64,000 bases of DNA from contig NC_079312.1 in the NCBI RefSeq assembly GCF_029931775.1, forward strand, positions 7,385,821-7,449,820. Direction: 5' to 3'. Source of the stretch: Euleptes europaea. Lineage: Eukaryota; Chordata; Lepidosauria; Squamata; Sphaerodactylidae. The notes beneath the pieces are model-generated. The model saw only the letters and a program-made list of their open reading frames with translations. It was not told the DNA's origin and ran no database searches. Within the stretch, counting starts at the first letter, position 1, and each line of letters opens with the position of its first letter. Below are positions 44,116 through 56,641 of this stretch, piece after piece. The position numbers and the translations under genes were made by a program.

Positions 44116-44345
44116 CAGTTGGCTCATTTGGATGTCCTACCCCAACATGCATCACTTTGCATTTACTGGCAGTGGATTTCATCTCCTCTGGTTGCCCATT
44201 CAACCAGTTTGGGAGCTCCTCAGAATCCCCTTGGTATTTTCACCGTATTGAACAATTGGACTTCACCCACAAACTTTGCTACTTCAGCCTTCACTCCCAA
44301 TCCCAGCTGATTTATAAATATACCCAAGGCTCACAGCTGCTTGCG
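44116..44345 (-). mobile_element. CR1 LINE fragment
   Basis: CATCACTTTGCATTTACTGG, TTGCCCATTCAACCAGTTTG, then CCCAGCTGATTTATAAATA, a reversed CR1 segment. Confidence 0.55.
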
Positions 44346-44719
44346 TCACTTGCCAAACCCAAATTCACTGTACTGATAATATTATTTTATAGGGACTCAG
44401 TCCTTGCATGCTCAGCTGGCTGACCCCGAAGCGTTGGTTTGGCCGTTTTTCTCTTACAATGGTAATTACCTCAGTACATTTTGCAGTACATTTTGTGTAC
44501 AATCAGAGCCTGCCAGATTCTCCTTTTACCCCAAAAGAGCACAACTTGGTATATCCTGTGTATAATTACTCAGTTTCGAACCCTTAAACTGTTATACTAG
44601 GTTGAATGCAGTATGTAGAGATTTTATGTAGGTAATGAATACAATGACTAGTTTTTCTGCTTCAGTGTGGCTTGTGGGCCATAATGAAGACTGACTGACT
44701 GACTGACTTCTAGAGTAAA

Positions 44720-46182
44720 ATCTGAAAATTTCCATATACCTTAAGTGTTTCCATCCACTTTTCCGCCTTTTCTATAGGATCGGTAAGATTACAAACCATA
44801 TCATCTGCGTAAGCTCTTACCTTATATTCATATTTACCTACTCTAACCCCTACTAATGATCTATCATCTCTAATTTTTTAATTCAATATTTCTAACACTA
44901 AAATGAATAAAAGTGGAGAAAGAGGACAGCCCTGTCTAGTACCCTTTTGAATCTCTAACTTACGTGACTCTTCCCCATTTATAAGTAATGTAGCTACTTG
45001 AGTATTGTATATACTATCTATAGCCCTTCTGAAATTGGGTCCAAAATTCATCTTTTGCAATACCTTCTTCATGAAGCTCCAGTGGACATTATCAAACGCT
45101 TTTTCAGCATCTAGAAAAAACAGAGCTAATTGCAAATCAGGTGTTTAATCCAGCACCACTCTGATATTATGACTAATTTGTCTTCCAGGTAGAAAACCTG
45201 CCTGGTCCTCATGAATTATCTCATTAAGTACCTTCTTCAACCTGTCTGCTAGAATGTCAGCAAACAATTTATAATCATTATTCAACCGTGAGATATGTCT
45301 ATAATTTTTAACTTCTAAATGGTCTGTATCTTGTTTTGGTATTAAGGTGATATTAGCTTGCCTCCAGGTTTGAGGTATTTCTCCTGTCTCCAAACTCGTA
45401 TTCATGACCTTCAATAGGAGAAGGCTAAGAAGATCTTTGAAACATTTATAATATATTGCTGTGAATCCATCTGGACCAGGTGATTTGTTAAGTTTACTTT
45501 TATTAATTGCCTTAGTTAATTCTTCCTGAGATATAGGCTCTTCCATCATATTCTTTAATGTCTGATTAATCTCAGTAGAATTTCTTTCTTTAAGATATGT
45601 ATCCATTTGTTGCTCATCTATAATTTTTATTTCATATAACCTGGTATAAAGTTCTATAAATGTTTTTTTTAATATATTTAGGATCTGTCGTTACCACCCC
45701 CCTCTTTTAATTTTTAAAATAGACTCCTTTTTATTTATTTTTTTAATTTGCCAGGCAAGTAATTTGCCTGTTTTGTTAGCATGTTCAAAGTATCTCTGTT
45801 TATTAAACTGGATCTTTTTTTCTATCTCTGTTGTAATCAAAAGTGCATACTGTTTTTGTAATGCCCTTAGCTCATTTTGTATATTTTGTTTACTAATTTT
45901 GTCCTTGCTCCTTACAAGGAGCTTTTCTTTCTGCCTTATCTCCTCTAGAATAGATTTTCTACACTTCTCCTTATTTTTATACCATATCGAATTTTGTTGA
46001 ATCAGAACCCCTCTTATTACTGCCTTTCCAGCATCCCAGATCACTGTGTCTGGTGTACCTTTTTCTAAATTATTAAATAAATATTCCTTTATAGCTGATT
46101 GTATTTTTTCTCTGCATTCTTTCCTTCTCAGTAAATTTCCATTGATCCTCCAAATTTTTCTTTTATCAGCTAATAACAATCT
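44720..46182 (-). mobile_element. L1 LINE ORF2 fragment with reverse transcriptase
   Basis: Three long minus frames cover most of the reverse transcriptase: an N-terminal KRKIWRINGNLLRRKECREK stretch, then SPGPDGFTAIYYKCFKD, NYRHISRLNNDYKLFADILA, FLDAEKAFDNVHWSFMKKVL, GTRQGCPLSPLLFILVLEIL and the catalytic box VRAYADDMV. There are a few stops or shifts between the frames, and the endonuclease and C-terminal parts are missing. An L2-like LINE abuts the 5' end. Confidence 0.85.
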
Positions 46183-46648
46183 TTTGGTGGTCCCCAGCCC
46201 GAGGGGGACCAAGGCCAGGGCTTTCTCTGCTCTGGCCCCTGCCTGGTGGAATAGCCTCGCTAGCGAGACCAGGGCTCTGCGGGACCTCAAAGAGTCCCAC
46301 AGGACCTGTAAAACAGAGCTATTCTGCCAGGCTTATGGTTGAGGCCAGCTACGGTTCCTGTATATAAAGACTGGCCTCCCTGACCTTCCCATTGTGGTTA
46401 ACACCTTCTATTCCACCTGGTGCTTTCCATTTGCTCACCTAGCTGGGTTGTTGTATTGTGACTCGTATGTTAGAAGTGCCTAGGTAAATTAGTATAATGA
46501 TTATGATTTTATAGGGCTATTTTAAAATGTTTTAATGCTTTTATTGATTAATATGACTTTTATATTCTGTAAGCCGCTCTGAGCCTGGCTTTGGCCAGGA
46601 AGAGCGGGGTAACAAATGGAAATAATAAAATAAATAAAATAGGCATGC
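46183..46648 (+). mobile_element. L2-like LINE C-terminus and 3' end
   Basis: Encodes TKARAFSALAPAWWNSLASE, then TRALRDLKESHRTCKTEL, and ends TAAGCCGCTCTGAGCCTGGC with an AAATAAA tail. Inserted next to the L1. Confidence 0.8.
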
Positions 46649-46844
46649 CCACATTTCCTTTCTTCCGATAAGGCTGCTGAGCCTTTGACAACAGAAATCT
46701 ATGTCAATTGAACTAGCTCAGGATCTGGTGGGTTCAGAACTGGTGGAACAGGGGGACGGCAGTTGGTTTAGAGAGCTTCTCTCAATTGAAATGGTGGGAC
46801 AATTTATTGGCGGGGGGAGGATTCCATGCATTGCCCTCCCTCTC

Positions 46845-47038
46845 GTTTTGTGTGTGTAAAGTGCCATCAAGTCACAGCTGACTTATGGTAACCCCGTAGG
46901 GGTTTCAAGGCAACAGATGTCATTCACCAGGCCCAAGGGCACCTAGCAGGCTTCATGTGGAGAAGTGGGGAATCGAACCCAGTTCTCCAGATTAGAGTCT
47001 GCTGCTCTAGTCTAAACCACTACACCATGCTGCCTCTC
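46845..47038 (-). mobile_element. tRNA-headed SINE (family 2)
   Basis: GTGTGTAAAGTGCCATCAAG tail, then CACCTAGCAGGCTTCATGTG and the reversed head. Confidence 0.75.
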
Positions 47039-47069
47039 TCTCACACTCATTTTACTTTCTACTTAAAAT

Positions 47070-47490
47070 GAGAGCAACCTGGGCCAAAAAAACTAGACCG
47101 AGGTTTGTCCCAAACTCTCCCAGGTCACCACCAGTGGGGTGTAGGGTCCATATCTATCTAGTCTTGTTCCATCTACACTGGCTTCCAATTTGCTTCCGGG
47201 ATCAATTTATGGTAAGGCCTGGGACCAACATGCCTCAAGGACCATCTCCCATACAAACCTATCCGCTTACTCTGGTCATCCTTGGTTTGGTTGCCCCTGC
47301 CATCAGATGCTAGACAGGTGACAACCTCAAAAAGGGCCTTCTCCATTGTAGCACCAAAACTTTGGAACTCCCTCCCCAGGGAGATTTGCCTTTTCTTCCT
47401 CTATTGGTATCTTTTACCAGCAGGTGAAGACTTTTTGTTTCATCTGGCTTAAGCCCCAGCAATGGTTATTGGCCCTCCTGGTTCTAGTGT
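47070..47490 (+). mobile_element. L2-like LINE C-terminal region
   Basis: TTCCATCTACACTGGCTTCC, then CACCAAAACTTTGGAACTCC and the AGGGAGATTTGCC ending region. Confidence 0.6.
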
Positions 47491-47725
47491 ACTGCCTCCG
47501 AACATGGAGGTTCTGTTTCGCCACCATGCATAATAGACCTATCCTCCATTCATTTGTCCAAGGCCTTTTCAAAGCTTCTCAGAACAGAGTCTTCATTGTA
47601 TCATGTAGCAGTGAGTTCCACAGGTGAATTAAGCATTTGTGTGAGAAGTATGTTCTTTTGTCTGTCCAAAGACTTGAATTTGTTGTGCCATCTAATATGG
47701 GTAATTTTTAAAATTGAGGTTTGGT
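47491..47725 (-). mobile_element. CR1-group LINE 3' region
   Basis: GTACTGCCTCCGAACATGGA, then AGCAGTGAGTTCCACAGGTG and GTGTGAGAAGTATGTTCTTT. Bases 47726-48295 hold nothing recognised. Confidence 0.6.
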
Positions 47726-48299
47726 CCCCCCCCACCCCCCCCCAATACTGCGAATCTAAATTGTAAACATCTTGACACATGCTGTTTTCTCTCATGCAAG
47801 GCCAAACATAAGAAGTATGTCTCCCCTTAGTTACTGGTGATGTTTAGAGTTAAACTGAGAGATCCCACATTCCTAGATAGTCGTGTTTTATCTTCCAAAG
47901 TGAGAGGCACTCACACCACCCAAATACCCTGCTCCTTAATCTTAAGGGAAAGGAGAGGATGTGGGTTATTTCAGCAATCTGTGAGGATGGAAGCACAGGA
48001 AGGGCCAAGAATATTTGGAAAGCAGGAGGCTTCGTGAGTTGAAGCCCCCCCAGGAAGAGCATCCTTTTGAGGATTGCCATAGTTCTGCTGTGGCTGATTT
48101 GGCTGTCCTTGGTAGGTTAATCAATTGATCTATTTTACCCACTCACTTTCTTATACACCTTGTGGCTGTAATTATGACTTCCAGTTCATATTAGAGAAGT
48201 GCCTCTCTAGTGACAATGTAACAGGGAAATGCTATTTCTCTCCGACTGATATTAACTACTAATCCCTTGACAGAATCTACTATGACAGAGGATGTCATA

Positions 48300-48430
48300 G
48301 TGTATCATATTAAGGCCAGGCTGATCTCAGAAGCTAAGCAAGGTTGGCTCTGGATAGTATTTGGATGGGAGACCACCAAGAAAGTCCAGGGTTGCTATGC
48401 AGAGGCAGGCAATTTTTAGGGCATGGGTAT
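48300..48430 (+). mobile_element. 5S-rRNA-derived SINE
   Basis: CCAGGCTGATCTCAGAAGCT, AAGCAAGGTTGGCTCTGGAT, then AGTATTTGGATGGGAGACCA. Confidence 0.75.
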
Positions 48431-48539
48431 GTGTGGCTTGGGGCAGAGATGACATGCTATTGTTAAAAAGACTGATCTCCTCTTCGGAGGACTGCATCGA
48501 TTAAGAGGGATATACCGGTATTAGCAAAAACGCTATTTT

Positions 48540-48740
48540 GTTATAAACTTAGTGTTTGTGATTAGCAGTTCCCAACTAGACACTCCACAAAAATAAGTCT
48601 GGTTTGATATGGAATAACAAATGCCCTAGGGTAGCTGTAAAAGTATTGGATAAATGAAGGGAATAAAGGGGACTTGCTGTACCAAACACTTGCCAGTATT
48701 ACAGCGCAACAAATTTAGCAATGTAAAAGGGATGGAGTTG
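48540..48740 (+). mobile_element. L1 LINE ORF2 C-terminal fragment
   Basis: Codons for WNNKCPRVAVKVLDK and GGLAVPNTCQYYSATNLAM, the domain after reverse transcriptase in L1 ORF2, with stops. Confidence 0.6.
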
Positions 48741-50080
48741 CAATTAGGGGTATATTTGGTGTCTGTACAATATCTTAGTTCTGTTATAGTAGGAAGGGGG
48801 GATGGTATCTTTTCTTGCTAGGAAACTCCCTTAGACCAAGGGTTCCCTGGAAAACACCCTGGTAACCTGCCACCACCACTCAAAAACTCCTGAGACCATC
48901 TAGACTAACCCACTGAGTCCATATCCTTTAAGCAGAGTACTAGCATAATGATACATTGACAGGGTGGAAACCCTAGAAAATACCTTATAACAAATGATGT
49001 AGCACTTGTGCATTCTAGCACGTGCGGTAGAGATCCAGAGAAATAAACTGTACTAAATGAAGCCCAAAAAGTCTATAAAGAGGTTTATTATAAAAGAAAG
49101 GGGAGGGGAGGAAAAGGGTGGTTAGATTTTAAAAATAGTAGGAATAGGGCAAAAACAAAATTCGGGGAAAAGGCAAAAATAGCACAGATATGTACAAATA
49201 AAAAGCAACACAGTTAAACTAACTAAGCTAAATACACATTACCTGTCCTAGACTGTAGAAGGTTCCTCAGAACGTGTTGAAAGTTCCTTGTGGTAACAAG
49301 ATTTTGCAGGAGTCATTAACCTTGACCCAACCTCATGTGAATGCAGTTTCCACTGAAGATGGAAGACAAAGGAATATCCCAAATGTCCAGATATTTATTA
49401 TCAATGGAATTGGACCTAAGCTAGCCTTCTAACAATGATCCGCCGATGTAGTGAATGGCATGCAAAGCCCCATCTCTGATGTCAGAGGTTACTGTTACTA
49501 ATCAGAGCCATACAGAATATAGTCCAAACTCCATCAAGCATCTGGTAGTGGCACTGAACATCTATGATAAATAGGTGGTCTGGTCCAAACCAGATGTTCT
49601 TTGTCCAAAAGTAGCAGAGATTAGCACCTGGGGTTTCTCCACTGATTTCTATACTCTACAATAATGATATAACGTCGATCACCCAGGGAACATTGAACTT
49701 TGGAGCCATGGTTCTTTATCATCCTTTAATGATGTACATTATAATAATCAGATGCTGTTCTATGCAAAAATAGCAGAGGAAATGGATGGTTTCAGTATTT
49801 TCAAATCAGGAGTCTTGTATATGTGCTATGATGGAAATACTATCATCTAAGGAACAAATCTAACGTTGAATGGTTTTTGGTGGGAATTATTACAAAAGGA
49901 CATTGGGAGGAATCATATAATTATCAGCATAAATGGAACAGAGATTTGGGATCTCAGTGGAAGGCTGGAACTTGATTTGGTCCAAAAGACTTCTCGACAT
50001 TATATCCACAGACTGAAGAGAAAATCTGAATAAAATACCAGTGATTTAAAAAATGACTGAGTAGATATGGAATAATTCAC
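48741..50080. other. Long interval without assigned features
   Basis: A/T-rich, short frames only. It may hold old retroelement pieces, but no ends, motifs or target duplications are clear. Confidence 0.4.
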
Positions 50081-50275
50081 AGTGGGTAGCCGTGTTAGTC
50101 TGTCTGCAGTAGTAGAAAAGAGCAAGAGTCCAGTAGCACCTTAAAGACTAACAAAAATATTACATTCTAGCTGTATCTGAAGAAGTGAGCTGTGGCTCAC
50201 GAAAGCTCATACCCTGCCAGAAAATATTTTTGTTAGTCTTTAAGGTGCTACTGGACTCTTGCTCTTTTCTAGATA
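50081..50275. mobile_element. Penelope-like terminal palindrome with target duplication
   Basis: A minus piece (GTTAGTCTGTCTGCAGTAGT ...) faces a plus piece with a full ribozyme motif. AGATATGGAATA before and AGATATAGAATA after look like a 12-base target duplication. No coding part. Confidence 0.75.
50173..50212 (+). ncRNA. Hammerhead ribozyme motif (Penelope-type), best copy
   Basis: Stem I GTAT/ATAC, core CTGAAGA at 50177, stem II GTGAGC/GCTCAC with loop TGTG, GAAA at 50201, then GCTC with predicted cleavage after C50208. Every core position fits and all stem pairs are intact; stem III is two pairs. Confidence 0.75.
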
Positions 50276-50389
50276 TAGAATAACGATGGTGAAATATACT
50301 ATGGGTAGATATAGTACTGAATTGTGACTTTTTGGTGATCTTATATATGAAGGGAAAGTTTATCTTGTGTTGGTGTTGAAGCAGCTGTA

Positions 50390-50562
50390 TTAGCCCAGCC
50401 CAATCTCGTCAGAGCTTGGGAGCTAAGTAGGGTTGGCCACAGTCAGTACTTGAATAGGAGACTACCAAGGAAAACTGGGCCTGCTATGCAGAGGAAGGCA
50501 ATGGCAAACCACCTCTGCTCATCAGGTGCCTTGAAAACACCATGAACCAGTTACAAACCAAC
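50390..50562 (+). mobile_element. 5S-rRNA-derived SINE
   Basis: CCAATCTCGTCAGAGCTTGG, AGCTAAGTAGGGTTGG, AGTACTTGAATAGGAGACTA, then GGCAATGGCAAACCACCTCT. Confidence 0.75.
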
Positions 50563-50927
50563 AGCTTTACATTTTACCTTTATTGGTGTTGACTTTCCCT
50601 CTTTAAGTTAAATACGGTTTCTGTTTGCAAAGTATGATCTCTGGGGAAATAAATAAAATTATGTCCTCTGGGGTCTGAGGATCTGATCTGTTCAGCCTTT
50701 TCTTTTTCCAAATAAGGTTCATTCATCAAGTGTTTCATATGCTTTTTGCTTATTTATATGTTAAACATTTCTTCCCGCTGTATGGATATGGTTATGTTAA
50801 ATTTATCTGACATTCTGATTATGAAATAATAAAATGAAAAAAGATCATCCCCTTCCTTAAAAGTCTGGGTAAACAGAAGAACATTGCCTGTCAACTAAAA
50901 GAAAGTAGAATAGGCAACTGGTGAGCT

Positions 50928-52225
50928 TCAATGGGAAGGGCATTTCTTAGGCAACATGCCACCACTGAAAAAGCCCTGTCTCTGGCTGTCTCCTGCTTCA
51001 GCTCTTTTCCTTGTGTGTACTTTTTGATGTAGATTGAGGTCTCCATTCTTACTGAAGTTCTTCCCACACTCCAGGCATTTATATGGTTTCTCCCCTGTAT
51101 GGATTTTTAGATGGGAAGTAAGGTTTCCACTCTTACTAAAGGTTTTCCCACAATCCTGGCATTGATATGGTTTCTCCCCTGTGTGAATTCTTTGATGGGA
51201 GGTAAGGCTTCCACTTTGACTGAACCTTTTCCCACATTCTAGGCATTGGTATTTTTTCTCCCCTGTGTGAATTCTTTGATGGGAAGTAAGGTTTCCACTA
51301 TGAGTGAAGCTTTTTCCACATTCCAGGCATTTATATGGTTTCTTCCCTGTGTGAATTCTTTTATGGGTAGTAAGATTTCCAGTCCTACGGAAGCATTTTC
51401 CACACTCCAGGCATTTATATGGTTTCTCCCCTGTATGAATTCTTTGATGGGAAATAAGGCTTCCACAGTGATTGAAGCTTTTTCCACACTCCTGGCATTT
51501 ATATTTCATCTCTCCTGTGTGAATTCTTTCATGGTAAGTAAGGCTTCCACTGTGATTGAAGGTTTTTCCACACTCTAGGCATTTATAGGGCTTCTCCCCT
51601 GTATGAATTCTTTGATGGTAGGTAAGCTTTCCTTTGTGATAGAAAGTTTTTCCACACTCCAGGCATGTATATGGCTTCTCCCCTGTGTGAATCCTTTGAT
51701 GGATAGTAAGTTTTCCATTCTGACTGAAGCTTTTCCCACACTCCAGGCATTTATATGGTTTCTCCCCTGTGTGGATTCTTTGATGGATAGTAAGGCTATA
51801 CTTCCGCCCAAACCGTTTCCCACACTCCAGACATTTATATGGTTTCTCCCCTGTGTGAATTGTTTGATGGGAAATAAAACAGTTCTTCCATCCAAATGTT
51901 TTTCCACACTTAAGGCATGTAAATATTTTCTCTCTTTGATAGGCATTCCATTGCATACTGATGTCTGATATTTCAGAAAATCTTTCCCCACTTACAGTTC
52001 TCCCATTTCTAATCTCTCCTTCGTATATTTTTGGAATGAGTGGAATTTCAAGAGAGTCAACACCATTTATAAGACTGCAATTACTCTTCCATTTAGGTGG
52101 GTGCTTTCTGTCCACTTTCCTCAGGTCATCACAATATTCATAATTCTCTTTCACATCTGGATATGCATCTTCTTTCTCCATCACCGGATGCACCTTTGTT
52201 TCATTCCCTGACTCCCGCACACCTC
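50928..52225 (-). CDS. Locus F: C2H2 zinc-finger exon (11 fingers)
   Basis: Terminal exon of a KRAB zinc-finger gene. It enters in phase 1 reading [20 protein letters not shown], paralogous to locus D. The acceptor is a tandem CAGCAG, so two forms differing by one codon are possible (exon start 52225 or 52228). After a spacer of about 100 residues come eleven complete fingers, from [17 protein letters not shown] to [17 protein letters not shown], then a tail [20 protein letters not shown]. No stops or shifts. Exons 57346-57429, 55892-56018, 53654-53746 and this one add to 1,602 bases, a multiple of three. A candidate AATAAA on the minus strand is at 50579-50584. Confidence 0.92.
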
Positions 52226-52299
52226 CTGCTGAAAGAAAGAGACACCTGGCATGAACACACACAAGAAAATCAGAGCCTGCTTTAAGGGAATGAACTAAA

Positions 52300-53650
52300 T
52301 CAACTGCTTCACCAAATGCATGAGCAGCAAGCCATGGTGTCTAGGCATCCTTTCAAAAGTCTTGGTTGGGAATCTTGTCTGTGACATCCTAGATGATATT
52401 GACCAATCTGTAGTTTGTGGCAGTTAAATGGGGAACAGCATTTTACTGAGGCACACTGGCATAGAGATCCTTCTCTGACCCAAACTGCAAGTCAGAAGAG
52501 CTGCCCCAAAATGTAGCCACAGATGAGTGACCTTGTCCTCAGGTAGTAATGCAAGCAAATATTACTCTTCCCAGGTCAGTGGGGGATGATGAAAATGTAG
52601 TGATGCAGTGTGGATTTTCTGCCTGTGTTGTTTGACCCACAAAAGCGCCCCCCAGTAACTGGAATGACCTGTCCTCCTATCCTCATAAGGGCACCCCAAA
52701 ATTCGGAAACATCCAACATCCCCCCCACCCTTCCTATGTGTTAAAGGTGCCAGGTTAGATCCACAGAATTTACTTTCATCAGCATTTTTTTCCAGCAATT
52801 AAACATGGGAAGAAAGTAGGAATGGAGAAAAACAAAGGGTCAGGTGTACATTCAAAAAGAGAACCCAGCCGAGAGAACTGCTTCACTTTCAATTCATCTC
52901 GAGTTCCGCCACCAGCAGGAACAAGGCAGATATTCTCCCAGCATCTGCTATATCAAGAGTGAGCTCTAGGCCAACCTGGCTGCCCCTCCAACTTCACCAG
53001 CAATTGCTCCCTCTCTCTCTCACTGCCTGAGGATTTGCTGGGGAGCCCTCTCTCTGCTAAGATTCCTTCTGCACATTTCTTGGGGTACTAAACCAGCTTC
53101 TTGATTCTGTGCTGCAGACAACAGGAAATCCGCTTTTAGTGGGAAGACATAAATCCTGGTTAAGGTTTAAATTATACCAGGGAAGCAAGGATTTCCTCTG
53201 CAAGGTGCTGAATTGGTATGCTGTACCATTATAACACGGCTCTGTGAATGGGGGAAAGGACATAAAATGTGTTTGTGCAAATGCTTTCTGGAATTTTATT
53301 GACTCATTCTTCTATGGTAAAGCACATGCTGTGCTTTGCATGCTCAAGGTTCCAGAATCAGTGCCCAGCATCTCCTAAAGTGATCTCCGGAGGAACAGGG
53401 CTGGGACACAGCCTTTCCAGAGAGCCACTCCCTCTCAGAAAGGACAATACTTGCCTCGGCTTGAAATACATAATGTAACTTTGCAGAAGGAAGTTGCCTG
53501 TTTTCGTATGTTCAAGATCTACCATTTCAGCATTCACAATTCAGCCAAGGTCTTTTGAGGAGAAGCTCAAAACGTAAGGATAACCAAAACCACAGAAATC
53601 CCCTGAAGGAAGCACAAGCAACACATACTCCCGTGACAGATCTAAACATC
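52300..53650. other. Intron of locus F, nothing recognised
   Basis: Between the finger and KRAB-B exons. No clear repeat or exon. Confidence 0.4.
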
Positions 53651-53653
53651 TAC

Positions 53654-53746
53654 CTGTCAATTCTTCCAGTTCATCACAGTCCCAGACAAACAGTTCCTCC
53701 TCTTCCTCCAGCCAGGATATAAGCTCAGGTTTGTCAATCTGATATC
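53654..53746 (-). CDS. Locus F: KRAB-B exon
   Basis: A 93-base exon, phase 1 to 1, with acceptor CTGACAAAAAG and donor GTAGAT. It encodes YQIDKPELISWLEEEEELFV and then WDCDELEELT. KRAB-B strengthens KRAB-A repression in classic family members. The same box starts at 63964 in locus E and is a relic in locus D. Confidence 0.8.
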
Positions 53747-54175
53747 CTTTTTGTCAGAGGGGGAAAAAAAACAGAAAACCATAATTCTTCTGTGTGCCAG
53801 GTATCTAACAATTCCAAGCAACAAATACACAACAGGAAAGTGTGAATGTAGTACAGCATGGGGCCTAGAATTATCCATCTGGCATTTGCAGTTCTGTGCC
53901 TGCTCCTTTCCCTGTGTTCTGGTTGCCTCTGGTGAAGCCTGATTCAGATACAGGAATGCAGTTAAGAAACCCTAGGCCTTCCTGTATCTGATCTAGTTAG
54001 CTTTCCTGTATCTGATCATTTAATTCCTGGCAAGAAGAACACCTTAACTACCCGTCTTTTTTGTTATGTATATAGTACCTAAGTAACACCATTTTATCCT
54101 TTATTGCAACATCAAGACCTTTGACATAACTTTAAAGATAACTATACCATCAATTACAGCTGCATAGATAATTAA

Positions 54176-54318
54176 AGTGGTGAAAGTGTCGGACTAGGTT
54201 CTGGGAAGTCTACGTTTGAATCCCCACTCTGCCATGAAAGTTTGCTAGGTAACCTTAGGCCAGTCACACACTCTCAGACTAAACTACCTCACAAGGTTGT
54301 TGTGAGGTTGAAACAAAT
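54176..54318 (+). mobile_element. tRNA-headed SINE (family 2), partial
   Basis: GTGTCGGACTAGGTTCTGGG, GTTTGAATCCCCACTCTGCC, then AAACTACCTCACAAGGTTGT. Confidence 0.65.
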
Positions 54319-54319
54319 T

Positions 54320-54755
54320 TATTTATTTTATATCCTACCCCTCCCGAGCAATACCAGGCTCAGGGCAGCTCACAACAACATGGTACATAAACATATCATT
54401 CCAGTTAAAACATATCAGTCCTGTTAAAATTCTTAAACATCTTAAAATTTCTCATGGAACCCGTAATTGTTCCAGTGGCAGGTGCCAGCTGAGTAGTGGT
54501 AAGAATGATCTCAACAAGGAAGGGATCAAGGTTAGGAAAGGCATGACTGTTAAAATAACTAAAGAGGCAGGAAGATGGAAAAGAAAAGGAAGGGGAGGCC
54601 AGACAAGATGGAAAACCATCACTGTCCTCAACAATAGGCCTGGAGGAACAACTCACTGTTGCAGGCCCTGAGGAACTGCATTAATTGCCACAGGGCCCTG
54701 GTGTCATTTGAAAAAGAGTTCCACCAGGCCAGGGCCGAAAACAAGAGGACACACA
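54320..54755 (-). mobile_element. L2-like LINE 3' end
   Basis: Reversed: TTATTTATTTTATATCCTAC, ACCAGGCTCAGGGCAGCTCA, and at the far end GAGTTCCACCAGGCCAGGGC (the AWWNSL region). Confidence 0.7.
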
Positions 54756-54759
54756 TGAA

Positions 54760-54925
54760 CACACATGAAGCTGCCTTATACTGAATCAGACCCTTGGTCC
54801 ATCAAAGTCAGTATTGTCTACTCAGACTGGCAGCGGCTCTCCAGGGTCTCAGGCAGAGGGCTTTCGCATCACCTACTTGCCTGGTCCCTTTAACTGGCGA
54901 TGCCGGGGATTGAACCTGGGAGAAT
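54760..54925 (-). mobile_element. tRNA-Ala-like SINE (family 1), head missing
   Basis: CATGAAGCTGCCTTATACTG, then CAGACTGGCAGCGGCTCTCC and GGATTGAACCTGGGAGAA. Confidence 0.7.
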
Positions 54926-55237
54926 GGTGTTGGCTGCTTTGGGGCCCCATTGGAGAGAAAGGCGGGATACAAACAAATAAATATGAGTCCATAAAAATAT
55001 CTTACCCAAAGGTAAGCAAGTAACAAGGAGCCTCTGCTCTGAAGAAGCTCCCAGTCAATTCAGCTTCCCGCATTTATACGTGTTTAAAATTATCTCCTAA
55101 CAAGAGCTAGCTCTCCCACTTGATAAAGGTGCACATTCTTGTCTAATTATCTTATAACTTCCAACATCACACAAAGTTTCCTATGCTTGAAGGATGGAAA
55201 AATTGCTAGTTCATCCTTGCTAGTTTTTATCATAAGA

Positions 55238-55398
55238 AAGTCTTGACACTGAGAGACACTGTCCTTCAGTGTTACTCCTCTGAAGATGCCTGCCACAGCT
55301 GTGGGCGAAAAATCAGGAAAGAAAATACCAACACCACGGTCACACAACCCGGATAACCTACAAGAACCGATGAACTCTGACCGTGAAAGCCTTCGACA
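55238..55398 (+). mobile_element. Penelope-like 3' end with variant ribozyme
   Basis: Parallels 26500-26640: GACACTGTCCTTCAGTGTTA, then CTGAAGATGCCTGCCACAGC. In the hammerhead core (55276-55319) stem II pairs with wobbles and GAAA is present, but CGTC has become AATC, so stem III is lost. Confidence 0.65.
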
Positions 55399-55697
55399 AT
55401 ATAAGAAAGTCTGTTTTACAATAGTGATTACACGTTTCTCATACATGAGAGTATCTTTTGGCCCTTAACCAATGCACCCCATCTTTGAATTGAACCCATT
55501 TCTGTGAAGAGGGACACATTCTGTCCTTTTCAGTTACTTTTACACCTGGACATCAACACATAATATCCATTGATATGGGTTAGATATCTTCTGTTCTACA
55601 AGAGACTGTGTTCTTTTGTTAATCATTGTTTCTTGCCCCTGGCTTTACTATTCTGGGTTGCTAGACTCCCTTTCTGGCATGTTTAGCATGGAGGCTA

Positions 55698-56225
<528 letters not shown>

Positions 56226-56339
56226 TCTCTTTGGCACCCCCAATGATTGTAGTCAGATGTGGTGGTGGGGGTTTAAAAGTGGAAAGCCTCAGGGGAGTGG
56301 AAGAAAGGAGGAAAGTCAGCTAATATGTAATACCCTTGT

Positions 56340-56470
56340 TGACCTCAGCCATAGGCCTGGCAGAACATCTCCATCTTACAGGCCCTGTGGAACTGAGCCA
56401 GGGCCCGCAGGGCCCAGGTCTCACTAAACAGAGTTCCACCAGGCCGGGGCCACAGCTGAAAAAGCCCTGG
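56340..56470 (-). mobile_element. L2-like LINE C-terminal fragment
   Basis: A minus frame has AWPRPGGTLFSETWALRALA and QFHRACKMEMFCQAYG, the AWWNSL-region family. Confidence 0.65.
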
Positions 56471-56499
56471 CCGAGGACAACTGGATAACTCTGGGACTA

Positions 56500-56585
56500 A
56501 AGACTTGGAAACGTCGGGATGTGACGTCACCCCATGGGTCAGGAATGACCCGGTGCTTGCACAGGGGACCTTTACCTTTTTAGGG
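56500..56585 (+). mobile_element. tRNA-derived SINE (family 4), 3' part
   Basis: AACGTCGGGATGTGACGTCA, then GGTGCTTGCACAGGGGACCT. Confidence 0.7.
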
Positions 56586-56641
56586 GCCATCAGGAGGTTG
56601 TTTCCCTGAGAATGTACTTCTCTCTGGGGGATATACTGGGA

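Noticed and set aside
44720-46182. Intact L1
   Set aside because: Frames are interrupted, and the endonuclease and C-terminal parts are missing.
48741-50080. Possible LTR element
   Set aside because: No paired terminal repeats, primer site or recognisable protein could be seen by eye.
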